A stretch of DNA of 64,000 bases. Source: Brachyhypopomus gauderio. Lineage: Eukaryota > Chordata > Actinopteri > Gymnotiformes > Hypopomidae. The stretch is taken from contig NW_027506892.1 in assembly GCF_052324685.1 (NCBI RefSeq), forward strand, positions 1,679,809 to 1,743,808. Reading direction: 5' to 3'. A program made the translations under genes and the position numbers. A model generated the notes under the pieces. That model was not told the DNA's origin. It ran no database searches and was given only the letters and a program-made list of their open reading frames with translations. Positions 10,294 to 20,628 of the stretch are shown here, one piece after another. Positions within the stretch are counted from its first letter, which is position 1, and every line of letters starts with the position of its first letter.

Positions 10294-11458
10294 CTGTAAC
10301 GTCACACAAGCAGAGAGGTTTCACTGCCATTCACGCTCGTAAACTCATATCCAGATTCATAAAACATGTCATATATAACTTCCACAAGAATGTAGCACTC
10401 ACTCAGGTCAGAGGTCACACTGCCTACCATGGAGGTCGTTACAGTGAGTCAGAACCACACAACTGGTTCCTCAAACCCAGACACACGCTGCTTGTCTACA
10501 GTTTCAGTTGCATTGTGATTATATTCATGCATTTTGCATTTTCTGAAGCAATTCACAAGTTCACTGCCTTTTAATGCCGAAGCAAACACAAGACTATACA
10601 CAGCATCTGTTCAGCGTATGCTGAATATGCCATAGTACCGGTTCTGTGTGCAGCGAGTCCAGATCGCTGTCTGTGGTGAACAAGTCTGTCCTCCTCAGAG
10701 GAACTACAGAAGCTCAGAGATCTATATGAACACAGTACCTACGTCTACAGCACTGAAAATGGTTTATTCTGATGCACTGTATATTTTTACTCTATATTAT
10801 TGTTGTCTGACACTGTGAGTATGAGTAAATCTACTTCATTTTAACGACAGAAACAGCTCAGAGAAGGTCTGGCTCACAGATGAAGCCAGGAGCTACCTGC
10901 TAGGGGTCTGGGTTTGGGCGTTTGTGAAGAATGCCTACTGGGGTTGTGTGTTGTGCTCAGATATCCTGCCATCTGGGCTTCAGTAACGCGTACAGTATCA
11001 CTGCTCAGACTGTCTGTGGCTTAGGACAGAACCATCAAGAATAACAGCTACATTAACTTGACTTTGAGTTAACTCAAATACATTAACTGTGCCCCTACGG
11101 TCCCCCACTGACAAAAAACCCAACATTTTTAAAGAGATTGTTGCACCCTTTTAAATGAAAATCATGATTTCATAAAGGTCCAGTTCAGAAGGTACGTACA
11201 TAAAGCTATGCTGCCTCCTACTGGTTGATTCCTGTCAGTTCAACTCATTATAATTAAAATCTCTCCAGTCTTTTAAGACTTCTCCATTACATCTGTGGAC
11301 ACTCAAATGAGTATCGTCCCACAACAGGCCTGTAGGTCATTTGAATCCTGGGCAGAAGCTCGTTTCCTTATGCTGAACTGAGACCAGTTCCCACCCCACC
11401 CCCATCCCCATCGACCTAATCTATATGGTCACTGGAAACTGATCTGAGGTCAGCATAC
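10294..11458 (-). other. intronic region with short exons of long gene A
   Basis: It contains the short exons 10639-10703 (reading RRTDLFTTDSDLDSLHTEP, donor CCG/GTACTA) and 10897-10977 (reading AGYLSTTHNPSRHSSQTPKP, donor GCAG/GTAGCT). The rest is intron. The phase between 10639 and 10293 does not fit, so another small exon may be missing from my model. Confidence 0.45.
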
Positions 11459-11815
11459 CTGTTCCAGTTGAACGTGGCACTGGAACGTCCAGCATCACAT
11501 CTCTGAATCTTGAGCTGAAGTCTTCAGTGCACACGCTCTCCTCCTCTTCCTCGTCCTCTTCCTCCTCTTCCCCTGTTACCTATTAAAGATGCTATTTTAG
11601 CTTTGTTATACTGTTGTACTGTTTGTACTGTTTGTCCACAGTGGCAGTTGTCCTGTTGTTGTGTTGTGTTCGTCCCTCAGGGGGGCGGGGCATATAATCT
11701 GCCTCACCTTTCACTTTAAAAATACATAATAATATAAAATGAAAAAAAAAATTATGAAATGTGTCATACATAAATAATATAACAAATATTGTAATGTCTT
11801 AATGTAATGATGAAA

Positions 11816-11853
<38 letters not shown>

Positions 11854-13988
11854 CAATGGTAGTTCCCAGCAGTCGTTCCAGTCTCCAAAGACACTGCTCA
11901 GTCTTCGAGCCACCGGGTCCTGCAGCTCCCAGTGTCTGCCAGGAGGGGGCAGTAAAGAGGCGAACACGATCACTGCCCCGTTCTTGCTGGCCACCTCGCT
12001 CCACTATGTTTATAGTGACCTCTGTAACGGCAGGGAAACAGGCAACGGTTCGGCGTTACAGGAGGCATTGCACCCTGGGACGGGACCATTATCGGCCTGT
12101 TTTACCTGTGGAAGTGTCCGGGAGGTCAGAGTTTGACTCGTTGGGCGTGGAGGTAGTGTTGCCAGTGGGAGGGGGCGTGGTGCTCAGGACAGAGTCTTTA
12201 ATCATAGACTTACTGCTTCTGAGGTGCACTGAAAATAATTTTAAAGATATAAAAAAGACCACATGTGCTATATCCTAAAACAAATATTGAATTTGGGCAT
12301 AATCCTAAAATGATTTAGATTATATTTATTTTCAAAAATCAGAGGAAAAAAAATCCAATTAAAATAAAAAATTTTCAAGTATCCAGATTCTGGACAGTCT
12401 GCAGAATTGACACCCAGTGAAAGGCACTGGTTCCCAGTCCGAGTCCTTGGATCTCAAGCTCAGTGTATTTTTGTATTCTCACTCATCTCATAAAGGTTGA
12501 TGAGTTCTACACCTGCTCAATGAGCTGAATCAGGTGTGAGACAGGTGAGAGCATGAGAAAACGTGATGAGCGTGGTACTGGTCCCAATGACACGCCCACA
12601 GATCACGCCCACAGATCACAGGCCACGCCCACCGCCATCTTCTAACGTGATCCTGAGAGGCCTTGAGTCTACCTGAGTGGAGAAAGTTCTCCGTCTTGCC
12701 GTTCCCTCCATTTGGTCGGGGGAGTCTAGGGACACAACAGAAATTTAGCGTAAATTTAGAAATTTAACTTTTGCAGTAAATATCCTCATTCTCACCCACT
12801 TCACATTCATGCTTTTTTTGCAAGTGTACAAGGTAATTTTAACACATTTGCTGGTTAAATGATCATATTCTCTGCTTGTATCTATATGGCACAAATCAGG
12901 GATATAAGACCCCACAAAAGCATCCTTGTATTAATATAACTGATCAAACAAATGATCTTTTGCCTGAAAGAAATGTCTTTTATCATTTTGTTATGGAGGT
13001 CACGGGGTTAGTCCCAGTTTTAGGAACCAGAGACATTGTGTTATTTCCTTACTGGACAAGCAAGGCCTTCACCAGGTGTGCCAGGTGTGCGTGAGCCAGA
13101 CACACGTGAATATGTCTGCACGCTGGTTCCCAACACTTCAGCTGCGTTATCACTGTAGTGTTGAGCCAGTGACTTTGTGACGTGTTACACAACATCAACA
13201 TTTACTCATTTAATTGCTGGAAATGCAGTTTTTCAATGAAGAAACAGAAAGGAAGAAATATTGTGAGTGGCCTCCCATCTGACCTGCAGCCTACTGAGCT
13301 GATCATCGATGGCGTCAAGCAGGAGATCGCAGTGGTCTCTGCAGAGAGCAGCTGGGTCCAGACAGAAACCACTGGTCACCTCTTCAACACCATCTGAGAA
13401 CAGAGAACAGGCAGAAACTAACATCAAAATGAAAGACTGAAAAGACACTCCATTGCTGTTGTGATTGGTCAGATTATAACCCATGAACTACTGCAGTACA
13501 CAGTGTTAATATGGAACGTTAACACAGAGGTATCTGGGATCAAAATAATGTGTGAATATATTTAGAAGTCGCTGCACCTTAAACAACAGCGTCAGTTCTT
13601 TGTATATAGACAGGCTCCTTTAAAGCTCAGTTAAAGCTCAGTTAAAGTGCATGCACCTCCACCCACACCGACAAGACTGATCCAGAATCAGAGTAAAAGT
13701 CTAAGACAAGCATTCAGACCAGCACAGAGGAGATCATCTGTGTCATCAGCTTCTCCGTGGCTTCCAACGTCCATCACCTACAACACGCAAGTCAAAAAAC
13801 ACAACATGAAACTGCACTTCCCAACATTACAGCCTCTGTAATATAACTTTTACCCAACAAACTGTAGTGTAGTGAATGTATCATTTTCAAACTAATTAAA
13901 GGGTCGTTCATTCATGTTTTATTCGGTTTTAGCTCGTTTGTTATGCTGAAACACACGTTTGGAGAGCTGGAGCGACTGTTGGTGGCCT

Positions 13989-14002
13989 GTTGCCCGGGGA
14001 AC
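13989..14002 (-). promoter_or_regulatory. X-box-like site in intron 1 of long gene A
   Basis: GTTGCCCGGGGAAC matches the X-box half-sites GTTGCC and GGGAAC with a CG spacer. It lies about 385 bp inside the gene from the ATG. Unit B keeps it at 36835-36848, where the following 11 bp are duplicated. Confidence 0.35.
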
Positions 14003-14389
14003 AAACTGGGACCCGCCAGTAAACGCGGTCCGGTCTGGTGGGAAATAAAGGCTCACACATTCCAGTCCCACATGTGTATCCACCAAAATGTCTTAAGAGT
14101 TACGCACTGTATCGTGTTAGTACTATGCTGCTTCTTGAAGCTAAACGTTTACCAACTAAATGAAAGTGGATATAATAAAGGCGAACGTGCATGTTTAAGA
14201 GCTGCTTGCGCGTCGTTTATAACGTCCTTTATCACATTAGAGCATCGTGTAAACACACCAATGATCAAATCATCTTTCGTTTTGTTTGACCTAACGAATC
14301 AAGACGCACGTATACTCACAGTTGGTTTGGGTCTGGATCTCAACCCTGCTGCGGGACTGATGGACTGAGCTGCACACATCGCTTGACAT

Positions 14390-16456
14390 TCACAGACGCA
14401 CGCGCCGCAGGATCTTAGCAACCGTCAGTCCTGCAGACCCAACACACCCTGAAAAGAAGTTGAACTGAAGACACATGGAGCGGTTCAGGTAATGCTAGAC
14501 ATTCAAATGGCTTCAGTTCACTGGTGCATAATCAAACATTTCTCACATTTGTCAACACACATTATAGATCATATTTCCCATATTTCACATTGTCAGATGA
14601 GGCTTGACTTGTCCACCCATGTGATCAAGACTCGTTTCAGTCCTGTCTTTGTGTGCATATACTTGGCGATCGATCGTGATATAATACTTAATTTGTGTCC
14701 ATTTACACCTCCACTCCCCTAACAATTTACACTCGCTACCCCCCCCCCCCCCCCCCCGCTCCAATTTTATTTGCTGATAGTGCCACACACTCATTACACT
14801 CCATGTCTCAAAGGTTGCCCACCCCTGGCATAGAGCATACCTGTCAACTCTCCCGTTTTGGCTGGGAAACTACTACCATATTTTACCCCTCTTTCCCGAT
14901 GTCCTCCCGTATTAATATTTTCCCGTAAATTCCCGTATTGTAATATAGTATATATAGGTATGATGACAAAATTTTCAAACAGCCTCAAGCTTTAAAAGAA
15001 TCACATATCTAGACAGAGCTGAAATATACCTTTAAAATGATACCTGGATTTTGAAAATTGGTTGAGAATTGATAAAGTTATGATATTTATAATATCATGT
15101 ATCACATTAAAATATAATACATTAATTACAATAGAAGTCGTGTGACTGAAATTCACATAATCTAATTCTAATTAATCATAATTAATAATTAATCATAATC
15201 ATAATCTAATTCGAAGTGATGTTAACTATATTACCATTTAACAACAAGTTATATCAGAAAACAATGAGATTAAACTACACAACACTGGTATCAGTACCGA
15301 TTTCAAGAAAACACTGTGGGAACGAGTTAAACCGAGACGCCGCTTTTAGCCTAAAGTTGCGCTACCGTGACGTTCGATACGCCAATGTCAATCATGACTA
15401 CTTATTTTCCGCGGTCTAGTAAAATACTTTCGCCTGCACGGATTTCGATTAAATTTGGTCAGTATTGAGATAAAAGCTGTATTTTTAGGTCCACATATAT
15501 TTCGATGGTGTCCGGAGCGTTGATGAAGAAAACAGACCGCTTGAAAACAACAAAGTATCTTCTCGCTGGTCTCCCGACCTGAAATCGCCTCAGAGTTGAC
15601 TATAAATAGTGCCTGATGATTGGCTGGGTTGTGCTTGACGAAGTCACAGTAGTATTCAGGAAAAAACATACACCTGCTAGGCGGTGAGGAGTGATGTTAT
15701 ATGACACCTTTACAAAAGTACAACGTAGTTTGGAACACATTACTGAGCCAGAATTTTTCGCATCGAACGTTGGTTCGTCAGCATACCTAGTATAAATCTT
15801 AAAAGCATTCAAGCGCCTCTCCAAACTGAACTATGTCGCTAGTCTCGCGAGAATGGCAACCTGCAGTAGCCCGAGTGTCAGTTCTCGCGAGATTAGCGCT
15901 GACAGCGGGAACAACAAACCCGAAAAACTAATCAGAGATGGATGAATGTAACGAGAGAGAAGGTGTTTCTATCAAAAAAGTGAAGACGTCGTGTAAAATA
16001 TAAGGGGTCCCGGACCTTGATTGGGCTGGAGGGAATGATCGCAGCGACCAGCGGAAAATTTTCCTTATTTTTAAATAAAAAACGTGACAGGTATCTACTT
16101 TGCTGCCAGGGTGCTCCTTTTCTAATGTAATTCATTCAATTCCATCTCATTACTCCTTTATTTAAATGTATTATTTAAATTTAAAGAATTAATTTGCCCA
16201 AATTAAAATGGCAGTAGATACGAACAGTCTCATATGTAAATTCATTCATGCTGCGGTTTATTGTGGTACTTCTGCATATTTTTTATTTTTTTTCTTAATA
16301 AAAATAAATGTATAATAATGAACTTATTATTAAAAAGGAATAACTATTACTGAATAAAGTAATATATTCATATATTTTTAGTAAGTTGCGTACTAAAATT
16401 CTATAACCACAGTATGTTTTTTGTTTACTTAGATGTTATGAATTGATTAATCGAAA
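14390..16456. other. divergent intergenic region between long gene A and small gene B
   Basis: The start codon of the long gene (14389, minus) and that of small gene B (16670, plus) face away from each other. Just upstream of the long gene is an RFX half-site-like GTTGCTAAG (plus-strand CTTAGCAAC near 14415). A run of 19 C lies at 14739-14757 and is absent from unit B/C. Sequence with repeated TCCCGT motifs near 14850-14940 looks like a degraded transposon. No coding gene is supported. Confidence 0.5.
15809..16030 (+). promoter_or_regulatory. double CGCG-element module before small gene B
   Basis: Two perfect TCTCGCGAGA palindromes at 15843-15852 and 15883-15892, 40 bp apart, precede an ATG that opens MDECNEREGVSIKKVKTS and then stops. 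The reading frame continues in the next frame for about 40 codons, suggesting an old frameshifted first exon. It is the paralogue of 2976-3195. It is a candidate active CpG-type promoter oriented toward small gene B. Confidence 0.55.
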
Positions 16457-16543
16457 TGACGTCACAATACATGACGTTGGTAAGTAGTAGAATTCCGTTT
16501 CTATAGTAACGACATAACACAACATAACCGAACGTATATAAGG
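16457..16543 (+). promoter_or_regulatory. promoter of small coiled-coil gene B (CRE, X-box, TATA)
   Basis: A perfect cAMP-response element, TGACGTCA, is at 16457-16464, the X-box GTTTCTATAGTAAC at 16497-16510 and TATATAAGG at 16535-16543. Homology to copies A and D begins at the X-box; everything upstream is different. Confidence 0.65.
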
Positions 16544-16669
16544 CCGCACGTCAAGGCAGTCGACACCAGTGTGATATTTGTTGAGAAAAAGGAAAGACTG
16601 TACAGCATCACAGCTGAACATACAACTAATTAACACAGTAGTGGACAGTGGAGAGTTATAAGAAAGAAG

Positions 16670-17308
16670 ATGGACTGCAGTATACAGACTGAGATGGAAA
16701 GTGAAATTCTGAAAAGAAGTGAGGAACAATCAAAGGATTACACACAGACGCTGAGTGAACAGGAGGAGATGTTCAAGATGACAATTGAAAATATGATATC
16801 CAGGATTAATAAAGCCACAGATCAAGTAGAAACAGAGATGATAAAAAACAGAGAGATGGTCAGTGAGTACAAGAAGATGGAAAAGGAGTGGGCAAGAGAG
16901 AGAGAAGAAATGAAGAACAGACTTAAGGAACTGGAGGATGAAAAGAGGGTGGTTGAAGAGGAGAGGAAGCTAATGGAGGAGGAGTGTATAAAGGAGACGA
17001 GAAGGTTGGCCGAGTACACAGCGAGGGAGGAGCTGGAGAAGATCAAGCTTAGGCACGAGATCTTCTTCTACCAGGAAAATGAAAAGGCACGACTGAGTGA
17101 AGTAGAAGAACTTAGACAAAAGATGAAGGAGAATGAAAAGATAAAGGGGGAGCTAGAAGAAGAGTTGAGAAGGAATAAGGCTTCATGCCGCCTGAAGCAA
17201 ATGGTGGCTAGAGCGTTTGTGAAGAAAGACGGAAAACCTGAGGGCTCTGAGAAGAGAACTCTGGGACGATGGTGGAGGAGCATATGGCGAAAATGGTTCA
17301 AGCACTGA
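16670..17308 (+). CDS. small coiled-coil protein with Trp-rich basic tail, copy B
   Basis: An intact 212-codon frame. The start is the ATG in the AAGAAGATGGACTGC context shared by all copies. It is longer than copies A and D by a segment around residues 160-190 that adds a second short helix (GELEEELRRN) and a basic stretch (KQMVARAFVKKDGKP). It keeps the RWWRSIWRKWFKH C-terminus. Relative to copy A, about 16 base differences change amino acids and only two or three do not, mostly between residues 20 and 65. Copy C differs by a single residue (Ser/Thr near residue 21). No intron, signal peptide or membrane helix is seen. Family not recognised; role unknown. Confidence 0.7.
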   Translation: MDCSIQTEMESEILKRSEEQSKDYTQTLSEQEEMFKMTIENMISRINKATDQVETEMIKNREMVSEYKKMEKEWAREREEMKNRLKELEDEKRVVEEERKLMEEECIKETRRLAEYTAREELEKIKLRHEIFFYQENEKARLSEVEELRQKMKENEKIKGELEEELRRNKASCRLKQMVARAFVKKDGKPEGSEKRTLGRWWRSIWRKWFKH

Positions 17309-17316
17309 AGTGAAAG

Positions 17317-18444
17317 TGTGAGGAACCGCACATGATCTCCGTGTAGATGCGGTTCACCTGCCGCTCATCGCGCCTCCCCATCGCAACTATTTAATCTTCC
17401 CCCTCACTCTTCTTGTGAAGTATTGGTGCCATGCCACGTACCGAGCGGTCTCTCCGTGTTACTGCCTTCCCCGTGTACCGACCTCTGCTCTCCTCCTAGA
17501 CCTCGTCCCCTGCCTAGTCCCTCTGAACCAGAACCATATAGAGAGAGAGTCGCGCCATCTCCGTTCACTCCAACGGACCCGTTTGATTACAGCAAATACG
17601 AGCAGCGCAGTCAAGCTGGACCAGTGGACCATCTGTGATACACTTTTACAGGTTAGTACGCTTAAAAAATCTGATTGTGTATTATAAGGACATCAGAATC
17701 AAATTAACATGTGCGTTAAAATGTGAATTAAAGCATTTTAGTGAATTATCCACCTCTTAATAAGCAGATTTACTTGTAGGAGTAATGATTAGTCCAAATG
17801 TTTCTGTCTAATGGGCTTGATGGCACATTTGGAGCTGTTTGGGGGTTGTTGGATTTTGAAGCTCGGCTACTGGAGTTGTTTTTCACCTTTGTGGATTGGC
17901 TCTTGCTTCCAAGCTGACCATCTTTTAACCGTTTCTTCTTTCTGTCATTTCGTATTGTGCAGGGGGCTTCCTCTTTCTGAGTGCGGGGCGATGCACAAAA
18001 ATGGTGCAAACAGCATCTGCTCTCAGCCTGGTCTTGCCCTGTTTGGTTCTGATGAACTGGTCTGCCTCAAAATGTGCCTGCAGAGTGATGTGAGTTTACT
18101 CCTCACACATGACAACTCAGTTTTGTCTACCCATATACATATCCCATAGTGGGTGAATACACAGTATTAGAGAACACTTACTGGATACGTATACACTCAT
18201 TACACGTATAAAAAACAACCAAGGATGTGCAACAAATTCAAATTCATATCACATCAATACTCATAATAATCATTTTCTCCTGTCTTTTTCTCCTCTCTCT
18301 CTTTAGGCCAAAGAGCCACAGGGGATTCAATGGAGCTGCAACTAGATGGCACCCTCACCTGTTTGATAGCTCTGTGATCATTGTTTCAATAAAGACAGCT
18401 ATTATCCGCACTTGGATCCTTGTCTGCCTGATTAGTACGTTACA
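17317..18444 (+). mobile_element. LTR element behind small gene B
   Basis: The same insertion as 924-2541: TGTGAGG...GTTACA with GAAAG at 17312-17316 and 18445-18449. It is 1128 bp. The middle (about 17774-17880) differs completely from copies A and D, so one pair has suffered replacement or insertion. Confidence 0.6.
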
Positions 18445-18469
18445 GAAAGGGTAGTAAACGAACCTGTGC

Positions 18470-19085
18470 CCTAGAGACTATTATTATTATTATGAAATGC
18501 CTTAATATTATTTCTAAACACATTTTATGAACTTATTCATTTTGGTTGGATGTGCCATTGCCACAGAGGACGCACTGATGCCAACTCCTTTCTGAGGTTC
18601 ACCACCTGCACTGATGGGACTGTGACTGCTTGGCCTGGAATTAGAACTATAACTATAGAACTATATTTGGATTATAAATACAGACTTATGCTAACGGGTC
18701 GCCCAATGGAGGATGGGTTCGCTTTTGAGTCTTGGTCCTCCTGAGGTTTCTTCCTAATCCCCACCATCATAGGGAGTTTTTCCTCACCACTGTCATCTCT
18801 GTCGCTCATTAGGGATCTGGACCCATACAATTGTAAAGCTGTTTTGTGATGTGTTTTTAAGCATTCAAGTGTCTCTCCAAACTGAATTATGTCGCTAGCC
18901 TCACGAGAAAGTCAACCTGCAGTAGCCTGAGTGTCAGTTCTCGCGAGATTAGCGCTGACAGCGGGAACAACAAACCCGATCAGACTAAACTAATCAGAGA
19001 TGGATGAATGTAACGAGAGAGAAGGTGTTTCTACCAAAAAAGTGACGACGTTGTGTAAAATATAAGGGGTCCTGGACCTTGATTG
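18470..19085 (+). repeat. interspersed repeat module plus CGCG-element module, unit B
   Basis: Paralogous to 2575-3195. The first CGCG motif is mutated here (CTCACGAGA), while the second TCTCGCGAGA remains near 18939. No gene. Confidence 0.5.
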
Positions 19086-19525
19086 GGTCCTTGGTTTAAT
19101 ACACTATTAAATAGCAATACTATTATTAATAGCAATACTATTAAATAGTAACAATAATAACTGAAATAATATAATAATTATAATATAGAAGAAATACATT
19201 TGTTTTGCATTTTTATTGTAGGTAGATCATTTTGACTAGGTCATCTTCTAAGTAGCTCACAAGCTGAAAAGGTGTGGGCACCCCTGGTCTAAACAAACTA
19301 CCAAACGTAAAGGTGGCACTGAAAAGCTGAGAGAGAAAAGACAAGCTACAGAGGTTACTCACTGAGTGAACAATGTAGGTTTCAGTAGCTTTCCAGTTGT
19401 TTTCCCCTGTATTTTGTCAGGGTCAAGTTAAGTTTATTAGTTATTTTGATATACCAATATGTGGCTTTGTAATCATATTATTGCTGGAAGTAATATTGTC
19501 CATATGACAATAAAAGCTGACATAT
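19086..19525. other. AT-rich non-coding stretch, unit B
   Basis: Counterpart of 3196-3639. No coding or RNA gene seen. Confidence 0.4.
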
Positions 19526-19663
19526 TGTCACAGTAGGTCGGCCTGGAGGCCACCAGAGGGCGCCTACACACACTCCCTCGGTCACACGCACGCCCACAAC
19601 CACACAGAGCACACCCGGTCACCCTCAGCCTCTGTCTCCTGCTGCTTCTGTCCCAGCGTTACA
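19526..19663 (+). mobile_element. 138-bp mini-LTR, unit B
   Basis: TGTCACAG...GCGTTACA flanked by CATAT at 19521-19525 and 19664-19668. Orthologous to 3640-3777, so the insertion predates the duplication. Confidence 0.6.
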
Positions 19664-19707
19664 CATATACACTACGTACCATGTATAGATTCATATACAG
19701 TATATAT

Positions 19708-19741
<34 letters not shown>

Positions 19742-20400
19742 TTTAGTGGGCCAGTCTGTCAGGAACTCCCGGGCCACTTTTTCTCCCCAGTCCGCCCCTG
19801 TCAGCACGGCTGCAATTTCAGTTGAAATCACGCTTCATTTCAACAGTTCTACAAGCGCCATTTCTTAGTTAACAGGAGCATAATAAATGCCAGAAGACTG
19901 TGATATGTTTATCTAATGGTTTATTAAACTTTGTCATTACAAAAATTTTCACAAACTTATGTTACCGAGCAACACGTAAATACTTTCTTGCACTTTCTTG
20001 TTGCTTTGTGTAGGTCTACATTGGTAGGTCTACATTAGTAGACCTGGCCACGTGCAGGTAGTATGCAGTGGTACACATAAGGTCAGGGAGTTATGTTAAA
20101 ACAGATTAAGATTAAAGCAGATTAAAGAATGTGTTTGCAAAGAAAAGCTGGTTTCTGCACTCCCCATTCAAACTAACTGAAAATGACCTTTCTAAAAACT
20201 TGTGTATTATATTTTCTTGTACAGTATCCTTTAGTACCTTGATAGAATTTAATATTTTCTAAGATATAAATGTGCATATGGTTATTTATCTTTGGAATTG
20301 TTTTATCCGTTTCAACTTTATGCAGTACCACACTTCACTTTTAATGGTTTATTCCATACTCTTGTGATGAACTGATGTAGGCACTCGTTTTAAATTTTAT
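19664..20400. other. intergenic stretch, unit B
   Basis: CA/TA microsatellite near 19708-19742, then sequence paralogous to 3846-4485. No gene seen. Confidence 0.4.
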
Positions 20401-20628
20401 ACATAACAAAACAAATCACTCTTTTAGGAAATTAAAATAGAATATTTATTTCAGAAATGCCATTCTTAAAATCATACGACCTTCATAATTCATTACAATA
20501 GTTCCATAGAGATTTAAAAAACATTTGTATTGTTAATATTATCCACTTAAAAATACCCATTAGTAACAGTGATAGTGTTGGTGGATTAAAACTGGAACAT
20601 TTCATGTTATTTCATCAGCATGAAGAGA

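Larger units (their letters stand above)
4721..14389 (-). pseudogene. long coiled-coil gene, copy A (broken)
   Basis: Exons were inferred from splice signals, phase and comparison with copies B and D: 14320-14389 (ATG at 14389), 13284-13393, 12673-12725, 12106-12228, 11852-12021, 11459-11579, 10897-10977, 10639-10703, 10248-10293, 6453-7831, 5531-5761 and 4721-4769 (stop). Three lesions disrupt the frame. Exon 3 is 8 bp shorter than in copy B. The repeat exon 6453-7831 is out of frame, with an extra T near 7057. Exon 5531-5761 lacks 2 bp of a TG run. In addition all exons corresponding to 22347-28995 of copy B are missing, with the junction near 6365 where the 35-bp minisatellite joins sequence otherwise found near 29490. 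It is therefore called a pseudogene. The product family is not recognised. Confidence 0.6.

Noticed and set aside
13650-13800. Possible extra exon of the long gene (DVGSHGEADDTDDLL on the minus strand)
   Set aside because: Its phase does not fit between exons 14320 and 13284, and the donor is weak. It could be a rare alternative exon.
13943-14368. 141-codon plus-strand frame
   Set aside because: It overlaps exon 1 and intron 1 of the long gene, and its paralogue is disrupted by an 11-bp duplication near 36845.
15932-16135. 67-codon minus-strand frame conserved at 38745-38948
   Set aside because: It is the complement of the CGCG module. No promoter or splice context; conservation follows from the duplication.
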